Shown here: positions 1-7,960 of the stretch, in pieces
Layout: every line of letters begins with the position of its first letter
How positions within the stretch are numbered: the stretch's first letter is position 1
Assembly (NCBI GenBank): GCA_946479225.1
Contig: CAMLFI010000034.1
Coordinates: forward strand, 1 to 12,461
Direction: 5' to 3'
Length of the DNA stretch: 12,461 nucleotides
Source of the DNA: an uncultured Mucilaginibacter sp.
GTDB taxonomy: Bacteria; Bacteroidota; Bacteroidia; Sphingobacteriales; Sphingobacteriaceae
The notes under the pieces: model-generated
What the model was told of the DNA's origin: nothing
The model's input: only the letters and a program-made list of their open reading frames with translations
The model's database searches: none
Position numbers and translations under genes: made by a program

Positions 1-2390
1 CTACCAGGCTTTACCAATGGATGAATGTTGAAAAACAAAAACTTACGCGTCCCTTTAACTGTGCCATTGGCATAAACAATATATGCTCCGCGCTTTAAAG
101 CCTTAGCAGAGTAGCCGCCTGAATTAAGGACATACCCTTTAAATGATTTGCCTTTTTCATAAACTACGGCGCTAGGGTAAAGCACTTCGCCATTAACTCT
201 AACTATCTGCTGCTTTTTTGGAATCCGAAGAACATCACCATTTTCTAATATTATATCGTCGCCGATGCCGGGTTTCTCCAATATTCGCCTCAGGTTAATT
301 CCAATGTAATTGTTCCTTAATTGAGATGTATCGACACTAAGCGAATCTTTATCTTTTGCAGAGTAGGTTCTTTGAAACTGTCGTAAACGTGCATTTCGTT
401 CGTTATTTAACGCGTTTGTATCGGTTTTGCTTCTATCTACGCCGAGCACCGCGGCATTATCGCGTTTTAAACTACTGCCATCTATATCAGCAGACATTGT
501 TAAGCCACCCGCCCGTGCAAGAATATCAGATATTTTTTCATTTTTTTTCTGAATAGCATAAGGGCCGGGATATATTACCTCACCTTCTACTCGTACTATT
601 TTTTGGGTTTCATAGCCCGGCAGACTGTATATTGATACGATATCAAAAGGCTTAAGTGTAAAACCCATCCCATCTTCCTGTAACCTACTGTTAACGTCTA
701 CCGTAAATACTTGCGCTACTACACTATTTATCACGCGAGGATCGCTATCAAATACTCGCCTGGAAACTTCAATTCGTTTTGCACTTGCACCCTCAGAAAA
801 CCCACCCGCTCTAACAATCAGATCGGCAACTTTCATACTATCTGCATAAGCAAAATCGCCGGGTTTTCTAACCTCGCCTTTTATGGAAACTTTATATCTA
901 TCACGCAAATCAAAAATTGATGACACTGTTATACTATCTTCCCGCTGCAGCAATATGTCAGAGGCTGGTTTGGTTAAAGCATCCTGGAGATTAAATGATA
1001 TATACTGCGTTGTGTTATCCGGGTTAAGCCTTATTATCCCCGCCCTGCCTGTAAAAGCATCTTCCTTTAACCCACCAGCATTCTTTATAAGCTGAGCTGC
1101 CGTGAGTCCATTTTGCAATTCAAATTCGCCCGGCCTAAATACAGCACCTTTTATAACAACACGATTTTCATATCTATCCAAGATACGATCAATGTTAAAT
1201 TTATCGCCCCGTTGAGGTTTGTAAGTATCGTATTCGCTTTCAACTTTGTCTGTTATCCTGTACTGCTGACCATTAACCTGCCTAACTTTAATACGAGATG
1301 TGTATGCCTGATCTGTAAATCCTCCGCTAAACTCAAGCAGGTTGCTCATTGTTTCATTGGGCTTCATCTCAAACAGTCCGGGAATCTTAACTTCGCCGAC
1401 CAGTTGTACACGCGTTTTATATGGGGGAACCCGTACAACATCTTGATCTCGGAGAATAATATCATCCTTACTGCTGCCCTTTAACAGAAAATCGTAAAGG
1501 TCAAGCTTTCTGACCACTTTGCCGTTTCTAACCACTTCAATGTTACGATACGATCCTATATCATTGGGGCCGCCTGCGGCATCAAGAGCTACAAAAACAG
1601 TTGATAACGACGATAGCGTATAGGTACCTGGCCGCATCAACTCTCCTTGCATTATAATCCTAATACTACGTATATCGCCAAGGCTAACATTCACATCTGT
1701 TCCGCGGCCAATAGCATACCTGTTAACAGCCAATTTACTTTTTATAGAAGCGGTTGCCTGCTCTATTGTTTTCCCTGCCACATTTAAAATACCTACCCCC
1801 GGTATATTAATGTTACCTTCCGGCGTTACCGTAAGAGACCAATTTGCAACTGAGTTTCCGTAGACTGTTACTTGTAGTTTATCTTCGGGACCTACAATGT
1901 AATTTAACGGTGTAGCCATTTTTAAGTTAGGCTGAAAATTTTTGGCTCCACTATTTTTAAATAAGCTTGATCCGAATATTTTAGGCATAAGTTCCTTAAA
2001 TATGTCCAACCGTTCGTTTTGCCTTACCACCGTGGCAGAATCTGAGCGATAGTCTCTTCTGTTGTTTGACATCCGGCCGGATGAGTCAACATTATTATTT
2101 CCTTGGGTCACCACGGAATACGAGCCATCTTTTTGTCTTATATCGTTAACACGACTTTGTAATTTCTGCATTTGGTTTGCAGGTACACCCCGGCTTTGCG
2201 CCATCTGCATTAGTTGATCGTCATTATACCCCTGTGCACGGGCCAATTGCATAAACTCTCGTATTTTTGCATCCGAGAGATCGTCAACGTTTAAGCTCGA
2301 TAAATTTTGAGAAAGCGATTGAGCCCGGAGTGGCTGGTATATTCCAAAAAATGCGATAATAAGAATTATAAAAAGTATTGGTTTATTCAT
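1..2390 (-). CDS. Multi-SLBB polysaccharide export protein, partial (C-terminus beyond left edge)
   Basis: Wza-like exporter expected to form or gate the outer-membrane channel for capsule or exopolysaccharide. I translated it by hand from the ATG at 2390: the frame stays open for 796 codons to the window edge, so the stop lies outside. Residues 1-23 form a Sec signal peptide (hydrophobic core ILFIILIIAFF, likely cleavage after LRA). No lipobox Cys is present, unlike E. coli Wza. Residues 25-90 look helical, and 90-125 is a polar linker. A Poly_export (PF02563-type) domain spans about 160-240 (starts YIVGPEDKLQVTVYG). Six SLBB-type repeats follow, starting near 244, 328, 410, 500, 598 and 730; most show GEV-x-x-PG and a later AGGF-like turn. 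Wza has about 380 residues and two SLBB domains, so this belongs to the long Bacteroidota class. The last residues (GAYIVYANGTVKGTRKF) resemble the conserved end of that class. Export role is sure at family level; the exact polymer is unknown. Confidence 0.93.
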   Translation of the reverse strand, partial: MNKPILFIILIIAFFGIYQPLRAQSLSQNLSSLNVDDLSDAKIREFMQLARAQGYNDDQLMQMAQSRGVPANQMQKLQSRVNDIRQKDGSYSVVTQGNNNVDSSGRMSNNRRDYRSDSATVVRQNERLDIFKELMPKIFGSSLFKNSGAKNFQPNLKMATPLNYIVGPEDKLQVTVYGNSVANWSLTVTPEGNINIPGVGILNVAGKTIEQATASIKSKLAVNRYAIGRGTDVNVSLGDIRSIRIIMQGELMRPGTYTLSSLSTVFVALDAAGGPNDIGSYRNIEVVRNGKVVRKLDLYDFLLKGSSKDDIILRDQDVVRVPPYKTRVQLVGEVKIPGLFEMKPNETMSNLLEFSGGFTDQAYTSRIKVRQVNGQQYRITDKVESEYDTYKPQRGDKFNIDRILDRYENRVVIKGAVFRPGEFELQNGLTAAQLIKNAGGLKEDAFTGRAGIIRLNPDNTTQYISFNLQDALTKPASDILLQREDSITVSSIFDLRDRYKVSIKGEVRKPGDFAYADSMKVADLIVRAGGFSEGASAKRIEVSRRVFDSDPRVINSVVAQVFTVDVNSRLQEDGMGFTLKPFDIVSIYSLPGYETQKIVRVEGEVIYPGPYAIQKKNEKISDILARAGGLTMSADIDGSSLKRDNAAVLGVDRSKTDTNALNNERNARLRQFQRTYSAKDKDSLSVDTSQLRNNYIGINLRRILEKPGIGDDIILENGDVLRIPKKQQIVRVNGEVLYPSAVVYEKGKSFKGYVLNSGGYSAKALKRGAYIVYANGTVKGTRKFLFFNIHPLVKPG

Positions 2391-2441
2391 ATCGATATAT
2401 GCATGCAACAGTGCGCCTGCGATAGGTTTATTTAACTTGCG

Positions 2442-2449
2442 CAAAAATA
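2442..2449 (-). promoter_or_regulatory. Candidate -7 box before the SLBB export gene
   Basis: The minus strand reads TATTTTTG, an exact fit to the Bacteroidota -7 consensus TAnnTTTG, about 51 nt before the start codon. No TTG lies at the usual 17-23 nt upstream spacing, so support is weak. The palindrome TTGCGCAA (2437-2444) overlaps it. The 97-bp gap shows no clear terminator after the upstream dehydrogenase gene, so read-through is also possible. Confidence 0.3.
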
Positions 2450-2486
2450 ATTAAATTATACAAGATACGTCCTTTTCCATTCATTA

Positions 2487-3824
2487 TTATAATCTTCCGT
2501 CTACTAAACTTCTATCAAGTACTCCTTTTATATCAAACAAAACGGAAGCTTTGCTCATTTTCAGTGACTCAAAGTCGAGCTCAACGAACTGATTGTGGGC
2601 AACCGCAAGTACAATGGCGTCAAATTTGCCTTGTAGTTCACCAAAGCTTTTTACTGTCTTCACCCTATATTCATTCCAAACTTCTGTAGGTGCTGCCCAC
2701 GGGTCCAACACCTGGCATTTAGCTTCAAACTCTCTAAATACCTTAATTATATCAGTTACGCGTGTATTACGTACATCGGGACAATTTTCTTTAAATGTAA
2801 ACCCAAGTATTAAAACATTTGCATTTTTTACGGCAATGTCTTTTTTTACCATTAGTTTTATTACCTCTAAAGCAACATAAGTTCCCATGCCGTCGTTTAA
2901 CCTGCGGCCTGCCAAAATTATTTCGGGATGATAACCAGCTTCTTGTGCCCTCTGCGCAAGGTAATACGGGTCAACCCCTGTGCAATGTCCGCCTACTAAA
3001 CCTGGTTTAAAATTTAAAAAATTCCATTTTGTTCCTGCCGCTTCCAAAACAGCCCTTGTATCAATATCAAGCAAAGAAAATATTTTTGCAAGTTCATTAA
3101 CAAAAGCTATGTTAATATCTCGTTGTGAATTTTCTATCACCTTACATGCCTCGGCAACTTTTATTGAGGGTGCTTTATGCGTGCCCGCTGTTATTATTGA
3201 TCGGTATAGACAATCAACAAATTCAGCCGCTTCTTGAGTCGATCCTGATGTAACCTTTAAAATATTGGTAAGTGTATGAATTTTGTCGCCCGGGTTAATA
3301 CGTTCGGGCGAATAGCCAACAAAAAAATCACCATTAAGTTTTAAATTAGAAACTGATTCCAATATAGGAACACATATCTCTTCGGTTGCCCCCGGAAACA
3401 CTGTAGACTCATATATAACCACGTCTCCAGCTTTTAATACACTACCGATAAGTTCACTTGCATTTTTTAACAAGCTAAGGTCTGGTCTATTATATTGATC
3501 AGTTGGGGTTGGCACACATATAATATACACATTGCAATGTGCTATTTCGTCTACTTTTGATGTAAAGAAAAGCCCTTGATTTGCTGTATCATTAAGCTTA
3601 ACAGCATTTAAACTGTCAATAGTTACTTCAAGAGTATTGTCAATGCCTTGTTTTAACGCATTGATTCTCTCCTTTTTTTTATCAAATCCTATAACGGGAA
3701 ATTTTTTTGCGAATTCAACCGCCAAAGGAAGACCAACATAACCTAATCCTATTACTGAAATGCTTATGTCCTTTAATTGTTTAAAGCCGTTGCTGGTTTG
3801 AATTATTTGCTGATTAAGCATCAT
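2487..3824 (-). CDS. tviB: UDP-N-acetylhexosamine 6-dehydrogenase, TviB/WbpO type
   Basis: NAD-dependent nucleotide-sugar dehydrogenase (445 aa, full family length). It oxidises C6 of a UDP-N-acetylhexosamine (UDP-GlcNAc or UDP-GalNAc) to the uronic acid, a cytosolic step that supplies acidic amino sugars for surface polysaccharide. The N-terminal Rossmann motif is VIGLGYVGLPLAVEF (residues 24-38) with the acidic NAD-ribose contact in GFD near 46-48. The VPTPT loop is at 104-108. GYSPERINPGDK (170-181) is diagnostic for the TviB/WbpO/WecC branch, in contrast to the PEFLAEGT of UDP-glucose dehydrogenases. The expected catalytic Lys is K228 (EACKVIEN) and the catalytic Cys is C281 (GGHCTGVDPYY). 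GFTFKENCPDVRNTR (341-355) opens the C-terminal UDP-binding domain. Two adjacent ATG codons (3824, 3821) could serve as start, with no clear Shine-Dalgarno. GlcNAc versus GalNAc versus ManNAc specificity cannot be read from the sequence. Confidence 0.9.
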   Translation of the reverse strand: MMLNQQIIQTSNGFKQLKDISISVIGLGYVGLPLAVEFAKKFPVIGFDKKKERINALKQGIDNTLEVTIDSLNAVKLNDTANQGLFFTSKVDEIAHCNVYIICVPTPTDQYNRPDLSLLKNASELIGSVLKAGDVVIYESTVFPGATEEICVPILESVSNLKLNGDFFVGYSPERINPGDKIHTLTNILKVTSGSTQEAAEFVDCLYRSIITAGTHKAPSIKVAEACKVIENSQRDINIAFVNELAKIFSLLDIDTRAVLEAAGTKWNFLNFKPGLVGGHCTGVDPYYLAQRAQEAGYHPEIILAGRRLNDGMGTYVALEVIKLMVKKDIAVKNANVLILGFTFKENCPDVRNTRVTDIIKVFREFEAKCQVLDPWAAPTEVWNEYRVKTVKSFGELQGKFDAIVLAVAHNQFVELDFESLKMSKASVLFDIKGVLDRSLVDGRL

Positions 3825-3853
3825 TAACAGAGTTTCATATAATAGACAGCTTG

Positions 3854-3861
3854 CAAATATA
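3854..3861 (-). promoter_or_regulatory. Candidate -7 box for the tviB-type gene
   Basis: The minus strand reads TATATTTG, an exact TAnnTTTG match, 29 nt before the start codon. That predicts a short leader of roughly 20-25 nt. The -33 region holds no exact TTG at 17-23 nt; CTG at spacing 22 is the nearest. Together with the hairpin farther upstream, this suggests the gene starts its own transcript. Confidence 0.45.
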
Positions 3862-3910
3862 TATTTTTTGACGACTTATTAATCAGCGTATTTTTGCTTT
3901 ATTGATGTCT

Positions 3911-3957
3911 AAAAACTACAAACTTCGGCGGTTGCCTTCCGCCTTGTAAGTTTTTTT
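3911..3957 (-). terminator. Candidate intrinsic terminator hairpin after the sugar phosphotransferase
   Basis: The plus strand has arms AAAAACT-ACAA-(bulge)-GGCGG and CCGCC-TTGT-A-AGTTTTT around a 7-nt loop. Read on the minus strand this is a GC-cored stem flanked by an A-run on one side and a T-run on the other, so it could work in either direction. It lies about 195-240 nt after the phosphotransferase stop, which is rather distant, and the stem has a 5-nt bulge. Structure seen by eye; termination is inferred. Confidence 0.4.
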
Positions 3958-4151
3958 AATGCAACTTTACAGTAAGCTACTTCAATTTTAAGAGCTCTAA
4001 GTCATCATCCATAAACAATAATTACAAAAAGATATGGCAATATTCCAGTAGTAATTTGAGAAATGTTTGCGTTACCCTCGGCCGCTTTGTGAATGTCAAT
4101 ATACTTCGAGTTTAGAGTGAAGCTTTATTATCTGCTTACATCTGCAGAAAG

Positions 4152-5552
4152 TTAAAATGCATTTTTATCGCCTCTAACGCTATTCCAAACCGTTAAAAAA
4201 ATAATTTTCAAATCGAGTAAAAAAGACCAATTTTCTAAATACCATACATCTGCCTCTACACGCTTCAACATAGCATCTGTAGTCTTTGTTTCGCCGCGTA
4301 ACCCTTTTACCTGCGCCCAACCTGTGATTCCTGGCTTTAAAAAATGCCTGATCATAAAAGTATCTATCAATTCGGCATATTGCTCGGTGTGACTTATCAT
4401 ATGCGGACGGGGTCCTACTACAGACATATTACCAATAATTACATTAAAAAATTGTGGCAGTTCATCAATGCTTGTACGTCTGATGAAGGCTCCTATCTTG
4501 GTTATACGATCATCCTCTCTCGTCGCTTGCCTCTTATCAGAGTCACGGTTCAATTTCATGCTCCGGAATTTATAACACATAAATGGCTTATTATCACGCC
4601 CTGAGCGTAATTGTGTGAAAAATACCGGCCCCTTTGACTCAAATTTTATAAAAAAAGCCAGTATTGGAAACAACCAGCTAAATAAAAACACAATAACAAA
4701 TATGGCAAACACTATATCAAACAAACGCTTAATAAATCTATTAAGCATATTCTCTAAAGGCTCAGGCCTAACTGAAATCACCGGTATATTACCGAAACTT
4801 TGAATTAGCACTGGCTTTATACCATAATCGTAATATTCAGGTACAAATCTAAAACGGATTAAATTTTTATCTGCGTCGCTCATCAATTGCTCAATCTTAG
4901 TTTTTTCTGAAACTGGTAAGGCACAAAAAATTTCGTCTATCTTGTTATTTAGCACATAATTTATCGAATCGCGCGTGCTTCCTAAATACATTGCACTGTC
5001 AGCAATTCCTTGAGGATTATCGTCAAAAAATCCTACAAGATTATACCCAAGTCCTGAGTTACTTCTAAAATATTCCTGCAAATCGCTTCCTACCCGGCCA
5101 GATCCAATGATCACAACGTTGCGTGAGTCATATAGACGGGCGCGATCACTCTTTCTAATGCTAAGAAACACCAGTTTCCATACACCTAATAAAATTCCGA
5201 ACAAAACGGAAGAATACTGAAGGTAGCCGGTCGTAATAAAATAAGTTTTAGTGCCTATAATTATTACTATAAAACATATAATACTTAAAAAAATAATATA
5301 AGTTTTGATAACATTACGATAAGTTTTAATTGAATCCTTATTTAAAACCTGCTCGTATAAACCTGTTAAATTGGCAGATAGCAACCACGTAAAATTAAAC
5401 ACGAGTACTATGGGTAAATAATTAACATTATTCATCCAAAAAACGTATTCTTTTCCTTCAAAGTAGTACGCCAAAACCATGGCGACATTTAAGCTTATAT
5501 AATCAAAGGTTAAGTTGATTGCTTTAATAAATGTCAGGTACCTATGATTCAT
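4152..5552 (-). CDS. Polytopic undecaprenyl-phosphate sugar phosphotransferase (WcaJ/WbaP type)
   Basis: Initiating enzyme of surface polysaccharide synthesis. It moves a sugar-1-phosphate from a UDP-sugar to undecaprenyl phosphate on the cytoplasmic face of the inner membrane. The protein is 466 aa, full length for the polyprenyl glycosylphosphotransferase family. Four hydrophobic segments lie in the N-terminal third (about 13-31, 44-66, 82-100, 110-132). A Rossmann-like CoA_binding_3 region spans about 143-260 (NVVIIGSGRVGSDL). A re-entrant hydrophobic helix at about 279-303 leads into the C-terminal catalytic domain. Catalytic motifs: KFRSM (328-332), DRITKIGAFIRRTSIDELPQ (348-367, with the expected Asp363-Glu364 pair), VGPRPH (379-384) and KPGITGWAQVKGLRGE (406-421). 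UDP-glucose is the commonest substrate of this shape, but galactose cannot be excluded. It follows ugd by 211 bp, so the two may or may not be co-transcribed. Confidence 0.92.
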   Translation of the reverse strand: MNHRYLTFIKAINLTFDYISLNVAMVLAYYFEGKEYVFWMNNVNYLPIVLVFNFTWLLSANLTGLYEQVLNKDSIKTYRNVIKTYIIFLSIICFIVIIIGTKTYFITTGYLQYSSVLFGILLGVWKLVFLSIRKSDRARLYDSRNVVIIGSGRVGSDLQEYFRSNSGLGYNLVGFFDDNPQGIADSAMYLGSTRDSINYVLNNKIDEIFCALPVSEKTKIEQLMSDADKNLIRFRFVPEYYDYGIKPVLIQSFGNIPVISVRPEPLENMLNRFIKRLFDIVFAIFVIVFLFSWLFPILAFFIKFESKGPVFFTQLRSGRDNKPFMCYKFRSMKLNRDSDKRQATREDDRITKIGAFIRRTSIDELPQFFNVIIGNMSVVGPRPHMISHTEQYAELIDTFMIRHFLKPGITGWAQVKGLRGETKTTDAMLKRVEADVWYLENWSFLLDLKIIFLTVWNSVRGDKNAF

Positions 5553-5763
5553 AAATTGGGTGTTTCAGATTATAGCGATATGTTAAATAAAAATCGGTTA
5601 TTGAATTATCGCTTTTTCGCATAAAAATATAAAAACGTTGCAATAGTCACAGCTAAATTCTTTAACATCGGTGATGGTCTGGCGTATTGAGACATATATA
5701 ATCTTATAAAAGCTGATAGTTAAGTATGTTTCCACTTTTAAAATAATTAACAGTTTTTGCTTA

Positions 5764-7161
5764 TTATAAAGTTGAACCAATTGACCTAATATTAAATCCA
5801 ATGGTTCGGAGCTCGTCGACATCAAGTATATTCCGACCATCAAATATTTTAGCGGGCTTAAGCATGCTGTCGTATATCCGCTGCCAGTCGTAGGTTTTAA
5901 ATTCATCCCACTCCGTTAATATGGCTATAGCGTGTGTATCTCTACAAGCTTCATAAGGATCAGGATAACATGATACACCTTTTGCGTTTTGATCGGGACT
6001 GCGCGTACCCAAGTAATTTAAATCCACAATAACCTGGCTTTCAATTACTTTAGGGTCGTATACCTTAATTTCTGCTTGTTCATTCAACAACAAATCGGCT
6101 ACGTAAATAGCAGCGGACTCGCGTGTATCATTAGTATCCTTTTTAAATGCCCATCCTAAAAAAGCTATTTTTTTGCCAGACACCGTGTTATATAAATTCC
6201 TTACTATGTTAACAGCAAATCTCTTCTTCTGATGGTCGTTCATAATAATTACCTGCTCCCAGTAATCCGCTACTTCTTGTAACCCGAATGAACGGGAAAT
6301 ATAAACCAGGTTCAAAATATCTTTTTGAAAACACGAGCCTCCAAAGCCAACAGATGCCTTTAAAAATTTTGGTCCAATCCGACTATCAGTACCAATAGCT
6401 CGTGCTACTTCACTTATATCCGCCCCGGTTTTTTCACAAAGTTCTGATATTGAATTGATAGATGAGATACGTTGTGCTAAGAATGCGTTGGCAACCAGTT
6501 TAGACAATTCTGACGACCATACGTTAGTAGTTAATATTTTATCTCTGGGTATCCAGTTAGCATAAACTTCAACGAGTGCTTCCATAGCTTGCTTACCTTC
6601 CTGGGTAAAATCTCCGCCTATCAGTACGCGATCGGGCGCAAAGAGATCTTCAACTGCAGTACCTTCAGCTAAAAACTCAGGGTTTGACAATACTTGAAAT
6701 TTAACACCGTTGCCCGCATTTTGCAAAATATCTTTGACCGCCTCTGCGGTGCGTACCGGCAATGTAGACTTTTCAACAACTATTTTGTCAGTGGTTGCTA
6801 CCCTGGCTATTTGCCTTGCGCATAATTCAATGTATTTTAGATCGGCACCCATGCCTTTACCGCTTCCATATGTCTTGGTAGGCGTGTTTACGGAAATAAA
6901 TATGACCTCAGCTTCGAGTATTGCTTTGTCTACGTCGGTCGAAAAAAACAGATTACGACCGCGAGCTTCGGCAACCACTTCACTTAAACCAGGTTCATAA
7001 ACCGGAATGTTATTAGTGTCTGCATCATTCCATGCAGCAATGCGGGCTTCGTTCAGATCTACTACTGTTACTTTAATATGAGGACATTTTTTTGCAATAA
7101 CAGCCATAGTTGGCCCCCCAACGTAACCAGCCCCAATACAGCAGATGTTCTTAACAGACAT
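5764..7161 (-). CDS. ugd: UDP-glucose 6-dehydrogenase, animal-type
   Basis: Cytosolic enzyme that oxidises UDP-glucose to UDP-glucuronate in two NAD-dependent steps, giving precursor for acidic polysaccharide. The product is 465 aa. The Rossmann motif is IGAGYVGGP (residues 9-17) with the NAD-ribose Asp in VVDLN (D35). [20 protein letters not shown] (91-110) and [12 protein letters not shown] (159-170) are signatures of the eukaryote-like UGDH branch, distinct from the TviB-type paralogue downstream. The expected catalytic residues are K221 ([15 protein letters not shown]) and C277 ([10 protein letters not shown]), one position off the human numbering (K220, C276). [13 protein letters not shown] (about 336-348) begins the UDP-binding half. 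The start at 7161 is supported by the Rossmann fold beginning at once and by AAAAGGA about 12 nt upstream. The gene has its own promoter candidate and may lead the locus. UDP-glucuronate may also serve as precursor for xylose or galacturonate. Confidence 0.95.
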   Translation of the reverse strand: MSVKNICCIGAGYVGGPTMAVIAKKCPHIKVTVVDLNEARIAAWNDADTNNIPVYEPGLSEVVAEARGRNLFFSTDVDKAILEAEVIFISVNTPTKTYGSGKGMGADLKYIELCARQIARVATTDKIVVEKSTLPVRTAEAVKDILQNAGNGVKFQVLSNPEFLAEGTAVEDLFAPDRVLIGGDFTQEGKQAMEALVEVYANWIPRDKILTTNVWSSELSKLVANAFLAQRISSINSISELCEKTGADISEVARAIGTDSRIGPKFLKASVGFGGSCFQKDILNLVYISRSFGLQEVADYWEQVIIMNDHQKKRFAVNIVRNLYNTVSGKKIAFLGWAFKKDTNDTRESAAIYVADLLLNEQAEIKVYDPKVIESQVIVDLNYLGTRSPDQNAKGVSCYPDPYEACRDTHAIAILTEWDEFKTYDWQRIYDSMLKPAKIFDGRNILDVDELRTIGFNIRSIGSTL

Positions 7162-7240
7162 AAATATTTTTTTCCTTTTGGTAAAATAAAAGTTCAGGAG
7201 TTATTATCTGCTTATCAAAGCTTCAATATAAGTAGTGAAA

Positions 7241-7272
7241 CAAATATAAAAAAAGTATGGATTTATTGTCAA
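7241..7272 (-). promoter_or_regulatory. Bacteroidota-type promoter for ugd
   Basis: On the minus strand a TTG (within AGTTGAC, at 7272-7270) is followed after exactly 21 nt by TATATTTG (7248-7241). This fits TTG-N17-23-TAnnTTTG, the consensus described for Bacteroidota sigma factors, and is the best complete promoter in the window. Transcription should start near 7235, giving a leader of about 70-75 nt with AAAAGGA ahead of the ATG. Confidence 0.65.
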
Positions 7273-7378
7273 CTATTTAAAATCAAAAAGCCGAAACATG
7301 TACTACAGAAAACAAACACCTTACGGCCTACTTCATTCATTAATACATTTGTATAATTACTTTGTTATCAAAAGGCGG

Positions 7379-7804
7379 CTAATCGGACTTCGAAAGCTTT
7401 ACAATCTCTGATAAAGTAGCATTCTTTAAAGTATTAACAGTCTGTGCGCGTAACTCAGCAAAAACTTTACGTATGCCACATTTTGCTTCATCTTTGCATT
7501 CATCACATCGCCTGTAATACTTATAAGTAACACAAGGCAGTAAAGCTATCGGGCCATCAAACAAACGCATAACATCCGCAACATTTATTTCGTCTGTGTT
7601 TTTAGATAAACAATATCCGCCTTCCTTGCCTTTTTTACTGTTAACCATTCCACTCCTTCTTAATTCCAACAATATAGCCTCTAAAAACTTTCGAGATATA
7701 TTCTCGCTGGCAGCAATTACACTGATGGGTATGGCTTCATTTTGAGGTTGGCTTGCCAAATACACCAAAGCGTTTAACGCATATTTTGTTCGTTTGGAGA
7801 TCAT
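7379..7804 (-). CDS. Rrf2-family transcriptional regulator with C-terminal cysteine cluster
   Basis: DNA-binding regulator, 141 aa, the usual size for Rrf2 proteins (IscR, NsrR, CymR, RirA). The winged helix-turn-helix fills residues 1-70: MISKRTKYALNALVYLA is the family opening, ISVIAASENISRKFLEAILLELRRSG is the HTH and dimer-side helix, and KGKEGGYCLSK is the wing. The effector region has C91, C100, C103 and C109 (spacing x8, x2, x5), with a further C65 in the wing. IscR uses three Cys plus a His with different spacing, and CymR lacks such a cluster. A bound Fe-S cluster or metal is therefore possible but not shown. The gene is divergent from the antiporter, with the cys genes beyond it. 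Control of sulfur genes, of the antiporter or of itself are all plausible. An inverted repeat upstream of its start may be its operator. Confidence 0.9.
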   Translation of the reverse strand: MISKRTKYALNALVYLASQPQNEAIPISVIAASENISRKFLEAILLELRRSGMVNSKKGKEGGYCLSKNTDEINVADVMRLFDGPIALLPCVTYKYYRRCDECKDEAKCGIRKVFAELRAQTVNTLKNATLSEIVKLSKSD

Positions 7805-7817
7805 TTAGATATAAAAT

Positions 7818-7844
7818 ATTATTAATTAGGTTAAAGTTAATAAT
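7818..7844. promoter_or_regulatory. Inverted repeat upstream of rrf2, candidate operator
   Basis: Perfect 8-bp arms ATTATTAA (7818-7825) and TTAATAAT (7837-7844) flank an 11-bp spacer. The centre is about 27 nt before the rrf2 start codon, in the rrf2/antiporter divergent region, where an autoregulator would be expected to bind. Because the arms are pure A/T in an AT-rich gap, a chance match is quite possible. Confidence 0.35.
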
Positions 7845-7929
7845 TGTAAGATATAAACCTTGCTTATTATAACCGCTTGTCCATTACAGCCGCAAGTGTA
7901 ATTAAAATGGATAAAAAGGATATTAAATA

Positions 7930-7937
7930 TATATTTG
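7930..7937 (+). promoter_or_regulatory. Candidate -7 box for the antiporter gene
   Basis: The sequence TATATTTG matches TAnnTTTG exactly and ends 23 nt before the ATG at 7961. A TGG (7908-7910) lies 19 nt upstream, one base from the TTG of the -33 element. Transcription would start near 7943, giving a very short leader. Confidence 0.45.
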
Positions 7938-7960
7938 CCCATTAAACTCATAGAATTAAT

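Larger units (their letters stand above)
3825..4151. other. 327-bp gene-free interval
   Basis: This gap separates the sugar phosphotransferase stop from the tviB-type start. I find no ORF with recognisable protein character, no tRNA-like fold and no repeat of neighbouring genes. It holds a candidate -7 box (3854-3861) and an imperfect GC-cored hairpin (3911-3957). The remaining stretch, 3958-4151, shows nothing I can name. Confidence 0.6.

Noticed and set aside
356..1484. Four plus-strand ORFs of 66-123 codons
   Set aside because: They lie antisense inside the SLBB export gene, whose minus-strand frame is open throughout with clear domain motifs. The plus-strand peptides have no domain character.
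1..2390. Possible pseudogene or frameshift in the SLBB gene, because no closed ORF exists here
   Set aside because: Full hand translation from 2390 gives exactly 796 uninterrupted codons plus two bases to the edge. It is simply cut by the window boundary.
5598..5906. 102-codon minus-strand ORF after ugd
   Set aside because: It overlaps the last 140 bp of ugd in another frame; the remainder is AT-rich spacer with no recognisable protein feature and no start signal.
4125..7214. Shared 14-mer TTATTATCTGCTTA at 4125-4138 and 7201-7214
   Set aside because: A 14-base AT-rich match is expected about once by chance in 12 kb, and neither copy shows flanking similarity.
7201..7220. Small GCTT/AAGC hairpin in the ugd leader as a possible riboswitch or attenuator
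   Set aside because: Four base pairs with a four-base loop is no more than chance; no aptamer-like structure is visible.
7282..7340. Possible terminator after rrf2 (GCCG and CGGC arms before a T-run)
   Set aside because: The stem has only about six pairs including a wobble, with a loop near 32 nt; too weak to call.
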